A DNA stretch of 64,000 nucleotides, taken from the NCBI RefSeq assembly GCF_020509005.1, contig NC_063014.1, forward strand, positions 1,240,001 through 1,304,000. Direction: 5' to 3'. The stretch comes from Fulvia fulva. Taxonomy: Eukaryota > Ascomycota > Dothideomycetes > Mycosphaerellales > Mycosphaerellaceae. Numbering within the stretch: position 1 is the stretch's first letter; every line of letters begins with the position of its first letter. The notes below the pieces were generated by a model that was not told the DNA's origin, did no database searches, and was given only the letters and a program-made list of their open reading frames with translations. Shown here one piece after another: positions 23,601 to 35,424 of this stretch. Position numbers and translations under genes: made by a program.

Positions 23601-25880
23601 TAGCTATTACTTATCTAGTACGTATACCGATATCTTAAGCTCCTTACTATAGTCTATTACCGTCTCTTACATTCCGTGTCTCTTAATCTTATACTCTTTC
23701 TATCCTAGGAAGTTCGGGTGACCGCTATCTACTACGCTTAGGTAGCGGTCGTACTATTTCCCTACTACGGATCGGCGGCTAGAGAACTAAGGTTTACGTT
23801 CGGATTCGGCGTAGTATTACGTAGACGCGGTAGGCGGTAGTCGCTATTATACCTATATATTAGGTATTTAGGGTTAGTCGATACGTAAGAACCTATACGG
23901 TAGCGGTAGTACTTACCCTACTTCTTAAGGTCTTCGCGCTACTTACGGTTAAGCGTAGGTAGGTTCTATAGATATGTCGGTAGATCCTCCTTCTTCTTAG
24001 TACTAGCGTACTATAGTAGGCGCTATACTAAGGCACCTACTATACCGGTAGCGGTACTAGTAACTACGTTACTATTATTCTAGTTATTCTAGCCGCTATT
24101 ACCGTTCGAGTTACTATTACTACGGGGGCGCTCCTTCTACGGGTATAGTCGATCTGTCTCGTAGAAGCTCTCGTCTAGTACGGTATACTCCTCGATAACG
24201 TCTTATATACTATCTAGGCGGCGGTCGACTTCGCGGTTACCGAAGGTCTTAATAAAGTACTTACGGTTTAGTTAGTTACGGAATAGTATAAGCTCGGTCT
24301 TATCGGTCTATAACATCTAGGCGCGTAACTTCGAGTAGCGGGTATAGAAGGCTATAAAGGTTTCGCCTTATTCTTACTTATAGGTAGTAATATTAACTAT
24401 AGCCTTAGTTCCTTTATTACGTATACTATATTAGCGTGTTATCTAATCTAATAACTCTTCTCTAGTCTTGAACTCGTTAAAGGACTACTATCTAGGTATA
24501 GGGATCCTCGGCTTAATACTTCGCTAAGGATCACCTTACGTCTACCTATATACGAAGCGTAGACTATCTACCTTAGTACGGAAGGTTACTATAGTTAGCT
24601 TTAGGAGAACACTACTATACTAGTTATCGAAATTAGGGTCGTTATCGTTTTTAAAGTGCTTAGGGTTAGGTATACCCTTACCGATCTCTATACCGCGAGT
24701 AAGGGTACGGTTAATAGTAAAGAGACGTTCTAGAAGGTTAACTAGTAGTGTCTAGGTACGGGTGTTATATATTCTCGAGTCACGACTATTATTAGGTCCT
24801 AGTCGCGGACGGTCGTTATTACGTCCTCGGCTATTATTACTACCGCTACCGCTACCTCTACTAGTAGCTTCGCGATACTTACATATTAGCTACTCGAGTA
24901 AGGTCTCGCGTAGGCGGGAACGAGAGGGTCGGCGGCCTAAGCGGCCCCTGCCTCCGTTCTATATAGTATCTCCTACCTTAAGCCGAGCCTTTAGGTTATC
25001 GACTTCTTGTTATAGGGCCTAGTTCTTCGCCTTAGCATCTTGTACCTTCTTCTTCTCCTTCTCGTAGATCTCGCTAAACTACTTATATAGGTTATTAGCT
25101 TCCTTATATTTCTTCTCTAGCTCTTATAACTTAGCTAGGTCGTAATCCTTCTTACTCTTAAGATCTACTACCATTTTCTATATAATAAGCTCTTTACTTC
25201 GTAGCATCTTATAGATACGGTCGTATTCGGTATATAGCGTAGTGTACTAGGTGTTCTAGAGGTCGTTAGCTCGCTCTATTATATCGAGTTGTCTACCCTT
25301 AGTAATCGCTATATTAACTACTTATAGTACGAAGTCGTAGGTAGTCTTCGGGTATTAGGATATAAGGGTCGTAAGGTTATCTAGGGTGACATTCTAGTAT
25401 TCGGATACGAGAATGTGTTCTGCCTCGTCGAGTAATAGATACACCTCGTCTAGGTCGCCGCCTAGGTTCTCTTTGAGCTTAAACTCGAATAGTTCTATAA
25501 AGTCAATCTTACTACCTTCTTCTCGCTCGAAGGCCTTCTAGTAAGCTTTATTAATCTCTTGTTATAGCGCGATACCGGTGTCTACTATAACCCGCCGGTT
25601 ATCGTCCTATATCGAACTCTAAGGAAAAGAGGAGAGGTCGGGGAAAAGAGATATACGCTACTTACTTTTGCCCTTAGGCTTAGGTAGCGGTAGTATACCG
25701 CCGTTCGCTATTTATAAAGTCATATTGTCTAGGTTCGGAAGAGGCGTAACGGTGCCTATATCCTAACTATCTACGAGCGCGCGACTACCTACTAATAATA
25801 TCGCCGCGTTACGTTCTCTAGGTATCTCCGCGCTATACGCCTTACCGTGTTCTATATTCTAATACAACTCTACGCGTTCT
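23600..25880 (-). pseudogene. Gypsy-2 gag, RIP-degraded
   Basis: The minus-strand frame has an acidic/leucine-rich N-terminal part and a Lys/Glu coiled-coil-like stretch (about 25,020-25,200). An Arg/Gly/Ser/Asn-rich segment (about 24,770-24,960) and a capsid-like section (FIAFYTRYSKLRA, LNRKYFIKTFG) near 24,300 follow. A short segment that probably was a CCHC knuckle (YYRYRIGSYVS) lies near 23,900. RIP-type stops are frequent. Confidence 0.6.
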
Positions 25881-26145
25881 CGAGTTCTACGGTTCTGTCT
25901 GTTCCTATTATTACGCGTCCCTTACCTAGATCGTGGATCTAGGTAGGGTAGTAGAACAAACTATAAGGGCGCGCGTACTATAGGGTCTAAACGAGATAGT
26001 TATTATTCTACGAAGCTACGAAAGAGGAGCGCGAGGCGCGGCGAAGTTATAAAGTAAAGCTAAGCCGCGCTAACCCGATACGGAGGGTCCGCGGTTTAGC
26101 CGGGCCGACGTAGCTATAGTAAGGGGTCGCGGGCTACCCGTAACA
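25880..26145 (-). repeat. Gypsy-2 5' LTR (start seen, end approximate)
   Basis: The minus-strand start TGTTACGGGTAGCC abuts Gypsy-3 RT codons. The inner end is set only by where gag-like coding begins. No second copy is in the window to define the length. Confidence 0.5.
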
Positions 26146-29100
26146 ATCGTTAAGAAATAGTTTTGCTCGGTAAGAAATATAGTCTATTAATACCTTAGTT
26201 ACTACTTGTACGAACTAAGTAACTAAGATTATCGTACCCTATAGTAACGTTATATACCGTATAAGCCTAAGAGGCGTTATAAAGGCCGTCAAGTCTCGGC
26301 TGCTTTCGTTAAGCGTGATCTAGTCGTACCCTTAAAACAAGTCTACTAAAGAGGCTACTCTATACCTAGTAAAGTCTTCCGAGAACCCGTCCGTATCTAG
26401 GGGAATTTTCGTATCCCTTATCGTTACCTCGTTTAAGAGTATAGCGGAGTTAATCAACCTATATAGTATAGCTTCGCTATTTAGCTCGACCTTCTTCGCT
26501 ACTAAGAACTAAGTATTCGTATAAGTACCTTGACTATACTTAAGAATTCTATTCTTAATTCGAGCGTAGATTATCTGTTCTATAATCGCTTATAAGCTTA
26601 GGTATAATCGAATGTTCCGCGCCTACTACGGTTTATACGTAATCGTTATGATCTTCTAAGGAGGCATAACATTATGTTTAATCTACCGTATATAGCTAAA
26701 ATCCTACGCTAGGACATCTTCTTAGTTAAAGAGCATTTTATTAAACATTTGTCTTTCCTTAGCCGAGAGAGCGATACTAACCTTAATACTAGCGAGCCTT
26801 TTAGGTATAATCCTCGACCCGCGCTCGATATTAGAGAACTTCTTAATAAGATACCTCCTATCGAACGGGCCTTGCCCTACTAGTATTAGAGATTCCTAGT
26901 AAAGGGCCTTCCGCTTCTAATCTATATTACTATCTACTTTCGACTAAGGCCTCTCGTAAACGCTCGTATTAATAAGTCTTTTCTTGTTAGCTTTACGCTT
27001 ATATATAGTAAATATATACGGTATCCTAATACCGGGTCTATATAACCCTACGTCTCGTTTCTAAGCCTACCTATTAATCTGGCCCTGTTTTAGGATCTCC
27101 GTATACTAGTCGCCCTATACAGAGTATACATTTATAATAATCTACTCTCCTAGAGCGTTAGTAGTCACCTTAGCGTTTAAGTATTAGCGGTTCCCGAGTA
27201 GTCCTAGCAATTTTTTCGAATACGGGCTAAGGTCGAGGACATTTTCTCTTTATTATAATACGGGGCCGCGGTAGTTCTTAAAGTAGTCGAAGATAGTCGT
27301 GTCTATAGACTTGGGTTTTAGCTTCATTATGCCTTCTTTCGATGTCGATACGCCGTATTATTAGAACACTCCGCCCCTAATATATTTGCTAAGGTATCCC
27401 CGACTAGACTCGAAAAGCGGACTTGTTTCAAAACCGGACTTCTAATGCTTATAGCGGGTTAACTACCGTGAATCAACCCGCGTTCGTATTTTTCGAGGAC
27501 TATAGAAGTTCTTAAAGAGTTTTGTACTTATTAGTACCTATAATAGCCGTAAATATTATACTTTTACCTTTCCTACTAGCGATTGTTCCCTCCTATAATC
27601 TATCGTCGTAGTTACGGCCTATTAGTCGTACCTTTCTATACTAAGGGCGGCTAAGGATCGTAGGCGAATCTAGATTAGCGGAGACAAATATATCGATCTG
27701 GTAGTATATACTAAACACCTAAGTATTAAGCTTTGAAATTACCCCCTTAAACTTCGCTCTTCTACCCGCTCCTCGAAAGGACAAGTAGGCGCTAGGTACG
27801 ATAGGCAAGCCAAACTTATATACTATCCTCGGGCTAATAATGTTGACTTTAGATCTCTCGTTAAGTAGGGCTCGAGTCTAACCTTTACTAGTCCTAAGCT
27901 CGGTAACTATCTAAGGGCTAGGTACTATTACAAAATCGTCTAGTATACTAGAGAGACCGATCTTTTTAATATTCTCGTATAACTCGGCGGTAGGGATAGC
28001 ATCCGTACTATATAATATCGTTAAGAATATACCTATAAAGCGAGCTTAATAATTATCCCGAAAGACTTCTTTATTAGCCTCTTCTTCCTCGTCTTTATAG
28101 ATAGCGACATGACTCGTACGGACTTTAGTCCCTTCTTAGCTAGCTAACTTACGGACGGTAATAAGCTTAGACTATAGATTAGGGGTATTTACTACTCTCC
28201 TAAATAAGGTAGTCTTAAACTAGCGACTATACCAAAACTAGTCCCGGGCATTAACGTTTAGAAACGTAGTCTAAAGAATTTGATCAATCTAATAGGTCAC
28301 TCCCTCCTCCTTAGTAACGGGCCTATCTCCTATACCGTACTGTCGGACGTAGTTATTAATCCTTATCGTCTTTATATTCTATAGCCGTTTACGCTATCCG
28401 AATAGGGTATTAATAGGCCCTACCGGCTATTCCGAGGGCGTAGGCCTTAACTTAGCTTAAGGCTTAGGTGCCCTCCTTCTAAGAGTCTCCCCTAACGCTA
28501 CCGTTAACTAGCTTCTACTAGCCCTAGAACCGGCGTCTTTAATTATCTCTACCTCCTACTAACCGAGTTCTTCCTACCGGATCTCCTCTTTAAGTTCTTA
28601 TCGTATAGCTTTAGCGGCCTCGGCTCGTACCCTTAATACCTATATACTAGACCTAGTTCGAGAATTCGGGTTCTTTATAATTCCTATTAGAGCTTTGCCT
28701 CGAGATTTGTTACTCTAGATTAGGTAGGCCTTAACCTTAACCTCGTCGTAGTTTATGATCCTACTCCCTTATAGAACCGGTTCTTCTTCCTCCTTAAACT
28801 AGATCTAGTAACTACTAGCGGCCGTCGGTTACTACCTAGATCTAATATCTTAAGGGCCGTATTCTATAAGGTGTCGGTTATTAGGTAGAGGTTTAGAGTA
28901 GTTAGGAAGCTTTACGCTTAAGATACTAGTATAATCTCGACCTATCTATTGTTTCCGAAGTGTAGGGATTTTTATGTCCTTATTAAATAGGATCGGGCTA
29001 TAGTGTTCCTTAAGCTACGGAAGTATATAAAGGAGCTTAGGTTTACTATAGTCCCGTCGGAAGTTGAACTTAGGGGGATTTAGATCGGTCTTCTTTCCTA

Positions 29101-30450
29101 GGTACTACTAGTTATTCGTCGCTAAAAAGACATACCCTTATAAGATAAGGAATAGTATCGCGGGGCACCTATTAGCCTAATGTTCCGTACTACTATAGTT
29201 ATAATAGTACCTATTAAGCGCTTTAGACTACTCGCGGTTCTATAACTACGGGCGCTATATTAAGTAAACCTATAGTTTAGGCACCCGATCGGAGTTCTCT
29301 AGTTATATAGACCTTTGATTTTCACTAGGGTTAAAGGATCTAACCTCCGCCGCGCGACCTCGTTAGTAAGCCCGAATACTTATTTCTACTATTTTCTGAA
29401 TAAGGTCATTGTCGATAGTAGCGGAAATAGCTAGTTTATTAAGTATATTAATCTTAGGGATCAAGCGCGGTATCTACTTTATAACTAACCGATAAAGCTA
29501 CGGTAAAGTAAGTAGAAAGTCCGTATATACGGCCTTCTATCCTTCTTTACTATTAGCGATACTTATCGCCTCGTCTAGTATCTTTTAAAAGCGCCGAAAC
29601 TTCTTAGGCTACTTCGGATAGAGCCTACATTTCTTATAAACTGCCTTAGTAACTGACTCTAGGAGCCCCTAAAGTAGAAGACGGCTACGGGAGCTATTAT
29701 CGAGGTCTTTAGGATCAATTAGGTTACTAGAGGCTACGAAGAGACGGATAAACTCCTTTATATCCTATTCCTTAGGGCTTTTCCCTTACTCGGCCCGGAC
29801 TATCTCTTCTAGATATTCTCGACTTCCTAACATCGAAGAGGTATCGAATCTCGAAAATTTAGCTAAGAAGGACCTCCTAAAGGTACTCCGCCTCACTTAC
29901 TATCCCTCTAACCTTATTACTAAACGTCGGATAGTAGTCTCGTAGTTACGCTCGAAACGACCCTAGAAGTTGTCTTTCTTAATTAATAGCCTTAGTAGAT
30001 ACTAGTCTATAATATTATTGAACCTCTCCTAGAGTTTAGTAGCGTTCCTACTATTAAAGAGGCGGTTTTCCGGACTTCCTAGAGTAGGGAAGCGAGGTCC
30101 TACATTTTCTATAGTAATAGCAAGACGGCTAAACAAAGCTGCTATCGTATCCGGATTATACGGCATTCCTAACGTTATAGTGCCCTTATTTAAGTCATCC
30201 TCTTCTTAGTCATTTCGTCGTGCTCTTTCCTTACCCTTATTATTAGAGCTTAAAGCCTCCGGGGTATTGTCTTCGTCGCTATCCGAGTCTTCTATCCCTT
30301 CTAGGATTATAGCCTCCCTATAAGGCCTATATACCTTCGTTAGAACCTCTAGTAACTCTTAGCTAGCTCTAATACTAGTAAACGACTCGAACCTTAATAA
30401 AGATATAACTAAAACTTATGACCTTATTCGTAACCTTGCTCGTAACGTTA
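26146..30450 (-). mobile_element. Gypsy-3, second Gypsy lineage, RIP-degraded, truncated in RT
   Basis: The minus strand encodes a long gag-type protein (about 30,400-28,300, with EAIILEGIEDSDSDEDNTPE and RFDTSSMLGSREYLEEIVRAE). An aspartic protease near 27,900 follows (KVNIISPRIVYKFGLPIVP-like), then an RT with KVELNSEAILYRLINSAILLNEVTI, VASLVDLF*GYD*ITL and RDLTAFITPLRLIRYITLL. The RT ends at FLND, exactly where the Gypsy-2 LTR begins. It differs from Gypsy-1/2 in RT sequence (GYDQI and TAFxTPxG motifs) and is a distinct lineage. The rest of RT and the integrase are missing from the window. Confidence 0.7.
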
Positions 30451-30880
30451 TATATACTTTGCTTAATGCTAAGAACCTTGACCTTAGGTGCCTTAATACC
30501 TTGAGATTTCGACTTCGAGTCGACCTTAACCTTGATTTTGCTAAAATGTGCTAATAATGCTACCGGCTATATACTTAAAACCCCCCCTTATTAACTACTA
30601 AAATATAGACGACTAACTACCCTAGTAAGTAAGGGCGCGCTTAGTGACCTTGAGATAGCTTACGCGTAGGTATATATACTTATTAGTCCGCGGGCCGTGA
30701 AGTATATATAGTGATCTTGAAAAAAAGATAATAAATCTGAAATTTTTAGATTCCCGTATCTTCGCCTTATAGAGAGATGCCTCGTAAATCCTTACTTCCT
30801 ACTAAGGTCGCCTCCTAACTATATATATCTTAGTAGTACCCCTATACACCCCTACTACGTAATTAACCGTTAAAGGTTAA
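30450..30880. other. AT-rich RIP-altered stretch between Gypsy-3 and Gypsy-1
   Basis: No domain could be recognised here. It probably holds the Gypsy-3 leader or LTR (minus) and the end of Gypsy-1 sequence (plus). The exact boundary is unresolved. A short AAAAAAAGATAATAAATC run is the only notable feature. Confidence 0.35.
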
Positions 30881-31020
30881 CGAGATTCGACGCGTAAATT
30901 TTAGGGTCTAAAGGGACCCTTAGCTCGTTAATACTAGTATAGCGAATAGTATTAAATCTTAGTCGTTCTTTAATATCGGCACTAACTCTAAGTTTATAGA
31001 CTAAATATATACGTATAATA
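30880..31020 (+). pseudogene. Gypsy-1 protease, N-terminal part
   Basis: The plus-strand frame reads FFNIGTNSKFID, in the place of the retroviral-type DSGAxxxFI active site, and then IYTYNN. There LINE-E interrupts within the 15-bp duplication. On the far side the frame continues NNFKVYLLLEPLLLTVADSSTL (39,022 onward), the normal continuation of a Gypsy protease. Confidence 0.6.
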
Positions 31021-31046
31021 CCCCTAAGTAACTAGCTACTATATAG

Positions 31047-34000
31047 ATAGATAGATAGATTTGTCATTCCCCTGTTCTAGGACCCTATCCGGCCTATGCA
31101 GGTATATATCTATTGTTATGTACAAAGGGAAACCCGAATAGGTGAAAACCCTTCCCGCCCCCGACTACTCCTTGTCTAGATTAGCTTTCCCTCTGAACGT
31201 ACGTAGTCCATGTCACTACCCCGTTAGCCCCCGCTCCTAGCCGGTCTCGTCGCGCTGCGTCGTGTCCTCTCTTCCTGCACTGCTCCTACTAGGCGGTACT
31301 GTTCTAGCCAGCCCTTCTCTAGTATCCAGTTCGTAATGCGCCGTAGGTCTTTAGCGTTGTTAAGAAGTGCCCCAATCGTCCGGTTCCTCGCCTTTGCTAT
31401 CCACTCCCCCCTTCCTAGCGACCACCTCGGACAGACGAGGAGTGCGTGCCGTACGTTCTAGGAGCGATAGCCGTAGGGGCAGCTAGTATTCGTGTATCCT
31501 AGAACCTTCCTCTATAATAGGTACCCCTAGAGGCCGATGTGTTCGCTTCGCAGTTGGGTTGCTATGCTACTCTGTGCCCTCGTAAGGCGGTAGTAGATGA
31601 GCTTCGGGGGGTGCTTGACCGCGGATTTTGTAGCTGACCATTCCTTAGGTTGTCCCGCTGGCTAAGGGCGTCCACTATGCCCTACAACCTGGTTGTTCTA
31701 CCTCTCTTTCTATAGTTGCTCTACAAACGATTTCTCACCTTCCTATTGTGTTGCTAGCTGTTCGTCCCTTGCCCGGTAGTTCGGCTCGTTTCCGGGTCGA
31801 ATGCCCTTATACGCTAGTACTGATTCGCGGGCCCTTGCGACTACACTGGCGATGACCTTCTGTACTAGGTACTGTGCCGACTTGCCTAAGTAGGAGGTCC
31901 GTAGTCCCTGGATGTATAGGTCGATCGGCGGTATAGCGGTCTCGTGCTTAAGCATCCTCGTTAGTGTCGACTTATATGCCCCGGTGACCTTCCTTAGGCA
32001 TTGGTTTTGGATCTTCGCTAGCGGCGCGACGAGTCCCTTCGATAGGCAGGCCCTCTCGCCTAAGGACCACACTTGGCTGCCATAGGTAAGGACTGGCCGT
32101 ACAATAGCCGTATATAGAAGTCGTGACTGCCGGAAGTCCGCCCCCTATGTGGACGTAGTGAGCCTCTGGCATGATGCTATATTCTGTTCAGCTTTCCGTA
32201 ATATTGCCTGTACGTGCTTCCTCCACCGTAGCGCCGGTAAGGAAGGAATCGTATTTAGCAAGCTAGCTACGAGATAAGGTGACAAGTCTTAACCGCGCTT
32301 TCCTACTCATCTAGCACCACCGTGTAGCCTCGTTTCGAGAGGTTAGCCCGGAGCAAAAGCTTCCCTCTACGCCCTCCCTCCCTGTTTGCTCCTTAAGCCA
32401 ATATCCACCTCTATAGGCCTAAGCCCTTTAGTGCTCTCTATTGACCGACATGCGTATCCGTCCTCTCGGGCTGTACAGACAGTGTTAGCCGTCGCTGCCA
32501 GTGTACACCACGCCCCAGGTTTTGACGCCCTTCGCGTTACCGCAGCCTATCTCTAGAAAGCGGCCGTCTATGCCTCGCAGGTTTGCTCGGGGCACACACC
32601 ACGCCGGGCAGCGTACTCCTTGCGTTTCCACCTACTAACCAATATGAAGTTCCTTATCACCCTGCCCTCGATCCTCCCCGATCACAGAACTAATCCACTT
32701 GTATTGTACGTCTTTTCCCCGTCCTAACAGCCGTCTTTTCCTTGCTCAGGCTATCGTCTTTTCCTCGTCGCAATCTACCATGTCAGACTAGGTGCGTTGT
32801 GTAGCGGGACAGGCAGTGCCTTAGGCAAAACCCTCGTTCCTATACCGGGTGTTCAACAGGCCCTTACAGGCTTCGTCGCGTGTCCACCTACCCACCGCAT
32901 TGCCCGCTGGCAAACACCAGATTGTTTCGTAGTCCGCTCGACGCCGTTGCATAGTCCGCTCAGTTGTTGTTCTGTAGTCCGCTCGTCCAATGTTCGTCGC
33001 TCAGCCCGCTCGGTTTGCGCAAGGAAGGAATCGTATTTAGCAAGCTAGCTACGAGATAAGGTGACAAGTCTTAACCGCGCTTTCCCACTCATCTAGCACC
33101 ACCGTGTAGCCTCGTTTCGAGAGGTTAGCCCGGAGCAAAAGCTTCCCTCTACGCCCTCCCTCCCTGTTTGCTCCTTAAGCCAATATCCACCTCCATAGGC
33201 CTAAGCCCTTTAGTGCTCTCTATTGACCGACATGCGCATCCGTCCTCTCGGGCTGTACAGACAGTGTCAGCCGTCGCTGCCAGTGTACACCACGCCCCAG
33301 GTTTTGACGCCCTTCGCGTTACCGCAGCCTATCTCTAGAAAGCGGCCGTCCATGTCTCGCAGGTTTGCTCGGGGCACACACCACGCCGGGCAGCGTACTC
33401 CTTGCGTTTCCACCTACTAACCAATATGAAGTTCCTTATCACCCTGCCCTCGATCCTCCCCGATCACAGAACTAATCCACTTGCATTGTACGTCTTTTCC
33501 CCGTCCTAACAGCCGTCTTTTCCTTGCTCAGGCTATCGTCTTTTCCTCGTCGCAATCTACCATGTCAGACTAGGTGCGTTGTGTAGCGGGACAGGCAGTG
33601 CCTCAGGCAAAACCCTCGTTCCTATACCGGGTGTTCAACAGGCCCTTACAGGCTTCGTCGCGTGTCCACCTACCCACCGCATTGCCCGCTGGCAAACACC
33701 AGATTGTTTCGTAGTCCGCTCGACGCCGTTGCATAGTCCGCTCAGTTGTTGTTCTGTAGTCCGCTCGTCCAATGTTCGTCGCTCAGCCCGCTCGGTTTGC
33801 GGTCTCCGGAGGTGAAAATTCTGCACTCATACCAGAGGTGTCCTGTCGAGCGTATAGGCCACGGTTCCGCGCCCTTCTTACACGTAGAAAGAAGAGGGAC
33901 TCGCTCCCGACACGAGTACACGCTCGTCGGATGGTTTTCATACCCGTTTTGCTGGTAGTCCTCTGTTCGCCGCGGCTTCGCCTACGTTGCGCGCCCGTCG

Positions 34001-34097
34001 CGCCCACGACGCTCCAGCGTGAGAATACTTGGCTCTCTCGTAGCTAGACGAGAGGTTCGTAGCCGACACCACGTACAGGTGATTCTCGTCGTCGACC
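31047..34097 (-). mobile_element. LINE-D, chimeric non-autonomous LINE
   Basis: This minus-strand unit is flanked by the 17-bp duplication AACTAGCTACTATATAG (31,030-31,046 and 34,098-34,114), inside the LINE-E leader. The 3' portion (31,047-32,238) equals the last 1.2 kb of the B/C LINE family. The 5' portion (32,239-34,097) equals the LINE-A leader, with its monomer present twice. ORF1, the endonuclease and nearly all of the RT are absent. The longest sense frame (31,743-32,072) encodes only a post-RT fragment (NQCLRKVTGAYKST). RIP changes are few and patchy. It must have used another element's machinery. Confidence 0.85.
32239..33802 (-). repeat. Two tandem 782-bp leader monomers in LINE-D
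   Basis: Units 32,239-33,020 and 33,021-33,802 both begin AAGGAAGGAATCGTATTTAG on the plus strand and differ at only a handful of bases. One further copy, RIP-altered, lies in LINE-A. Open stretches inside the units (such as 32,797-33,048 and 33,579-33,815) are on the antisense strand and repeat with the unit, so they are not treated as genes. The arrangement recalls monomeric LINE promoters. Confidence 0.9.
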
Positions 34098-34170
34098 AAC
34101 TAGCTACTATATAGTCGTAGAATATATATCAATAAAGTACTATACGCGGCCCAGGAAGCAAAGGGACACG

Positions 34171-35401
34171 ATGATAGCGATCGCAGAAAACGACCAGGAG
34201 CAGGAGAGTAACGAGTGGAAGGAGGTCTGCAGGAAGGCAGAAACAATGGCAATGGCAGGAGATGGCGAGCACCCAGAAAGAGCACTTAAGGGGATGATTT
34301 TGGAGCTCCTGGAGGGCTAAAGGCACTAAGGAGCCAAACAGGACAGATCATTAATAGGACAGTAGCAGCAGTAGTAAAGAAGAGGACACAGGAAGGCCAG
34401 AAACTAAGCCAACCAACCTGGGCAGCAGTTGCATCCCAAAACCCTCCCCCTAGAAAACAGCTATCAAGATCTACATTTCCGACCAGCAAGAGCAGAAAGA
34501 GATTGAGGGCCTGTCAGGCAAGGAGATCATACAGAAGATTGGGATACAAGGCATCATTGGAGCCAGGAAAGAGAAGGGAGGTGTCCTTAAGCTGTTCACA
34601 GCACAGGAGCAAGACAGGAAGAGGCTAGAGACACAGAAGGAGTGGACAGTCAAACTAGGCAAGACGGCTAAGGTCTCACACCAACAAAATATGGTTATTG
34701 CCCATGGGATGACCACAAAGTTTGACATTGAAGGAGACCTTAAGAGGCTGCAGGACCAGAACCAGGCTGTATGCCCAGGGCTACAGATCACAAAAGCAGC
34801 ATGGGTCAACAGAAAGACAAAGGACACAAAGAGAGAGTCTTCTCTAGTGCTCTGGATAGGCACTGTAGAACAGGCAAACACCGTGCTTGACAAGGGCATC
34901 TTCTGGGAATGCGAAAGAATGGACACAGAAATCCATAGAAGCACCCACAGACTACTGCAATGCTTCAAGTGCCAACAGTATGGTCATATCTCTACTAGAT
35001 GCCCAAGCCAAAAGGACACTTGTTCCCACTGTGCTGGTAGCCACAAAGTACAGAATTGCACAGCCCCAAAGAGTGAAGCCAGATGTGCATGCTGTGGAAA
35101 GAAACACCCTTCCTGGTCCCAAGACTGCACAGCTAGGATTGAGGCAAAGAGGAGGGCAAGAGAAGCCAGGATCAACACCCCTATCAGATTCCAGACAGGG
35201 ACAATCACCCAAGAACCCCTAAGGACTGTCTACAACCCTCTGAAAAGAGGCAGAACAGAAGAGACCACACAGGCCCAAGGCCACCCTGCTATGGGTAGAC
35301 CAAAATCAATTGTGGTTGCAGGAAGAGACCCGTCACAAAGCAGGCTCAACCTTACCACAATCCCAAATAGCAGCCAGCAGCAGGAAGCACGAGAAGACTA
35401 G
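34171..35401 (+). pseudogene. LINE-E ORF1 (RNA-binding, zinc knuckles), two frameshifts
   Basis: ATG 34,171 opens MIAIAENDQEQESNEW. Compared with the LINE-F copy, one base is lost near 34,310 (leading at once to a stop) and one in the C-run near 34,450. The frame is regained afterwards and runs open to TAG 35,401. The C-terminal part (readable from ATG 34,691 as 236 residues) has three cysteine knuckles: CFKCQQYGHISTRC, CSHCAGSHKVQNC and CACCGKKHPSWSQDC. The class forms the ribonucleoprotein with the element RNA. ORF2 starts 23 bp downstream. Homology alone shows the breaks; sequencing error in the C-run is possible. Confidence 0.8.
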
Positions 35402-35424
35402 CAGGAGACCAGCATGGATGAGTC

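Larger units (their letters stand above)
20888..26145 (-). mobile_element. Gypsy-2, RIP-degraded LTR retrotransposon inserted in Gypsy-3
   Basis: Its 5' LTR starts at 26,145 on the minus strand with TGTTACGGG, the same start as the Gypsy-1 LTR. Then follow gag, protease, RT and RNase H, down to the integrase zinc region (GHLGRARTYKLVAREFYWPGL in degraded form) at 20.9-21.1 kb, where LINE-C interrupts. The integrase core is at 15.42-15.91 kb. It sits inside the RT gene of Gypsy-3. Its 3' LTR is not in the window. Confidence 0.75.

Noticed and set aside
32797..34047. Repeated frames of 60-90 codons in LINE-D leader monomers
   Set aside because: They lie on the plus strand, antisense to the element, repeat with the 782-bp unit, and show no domain similarity.
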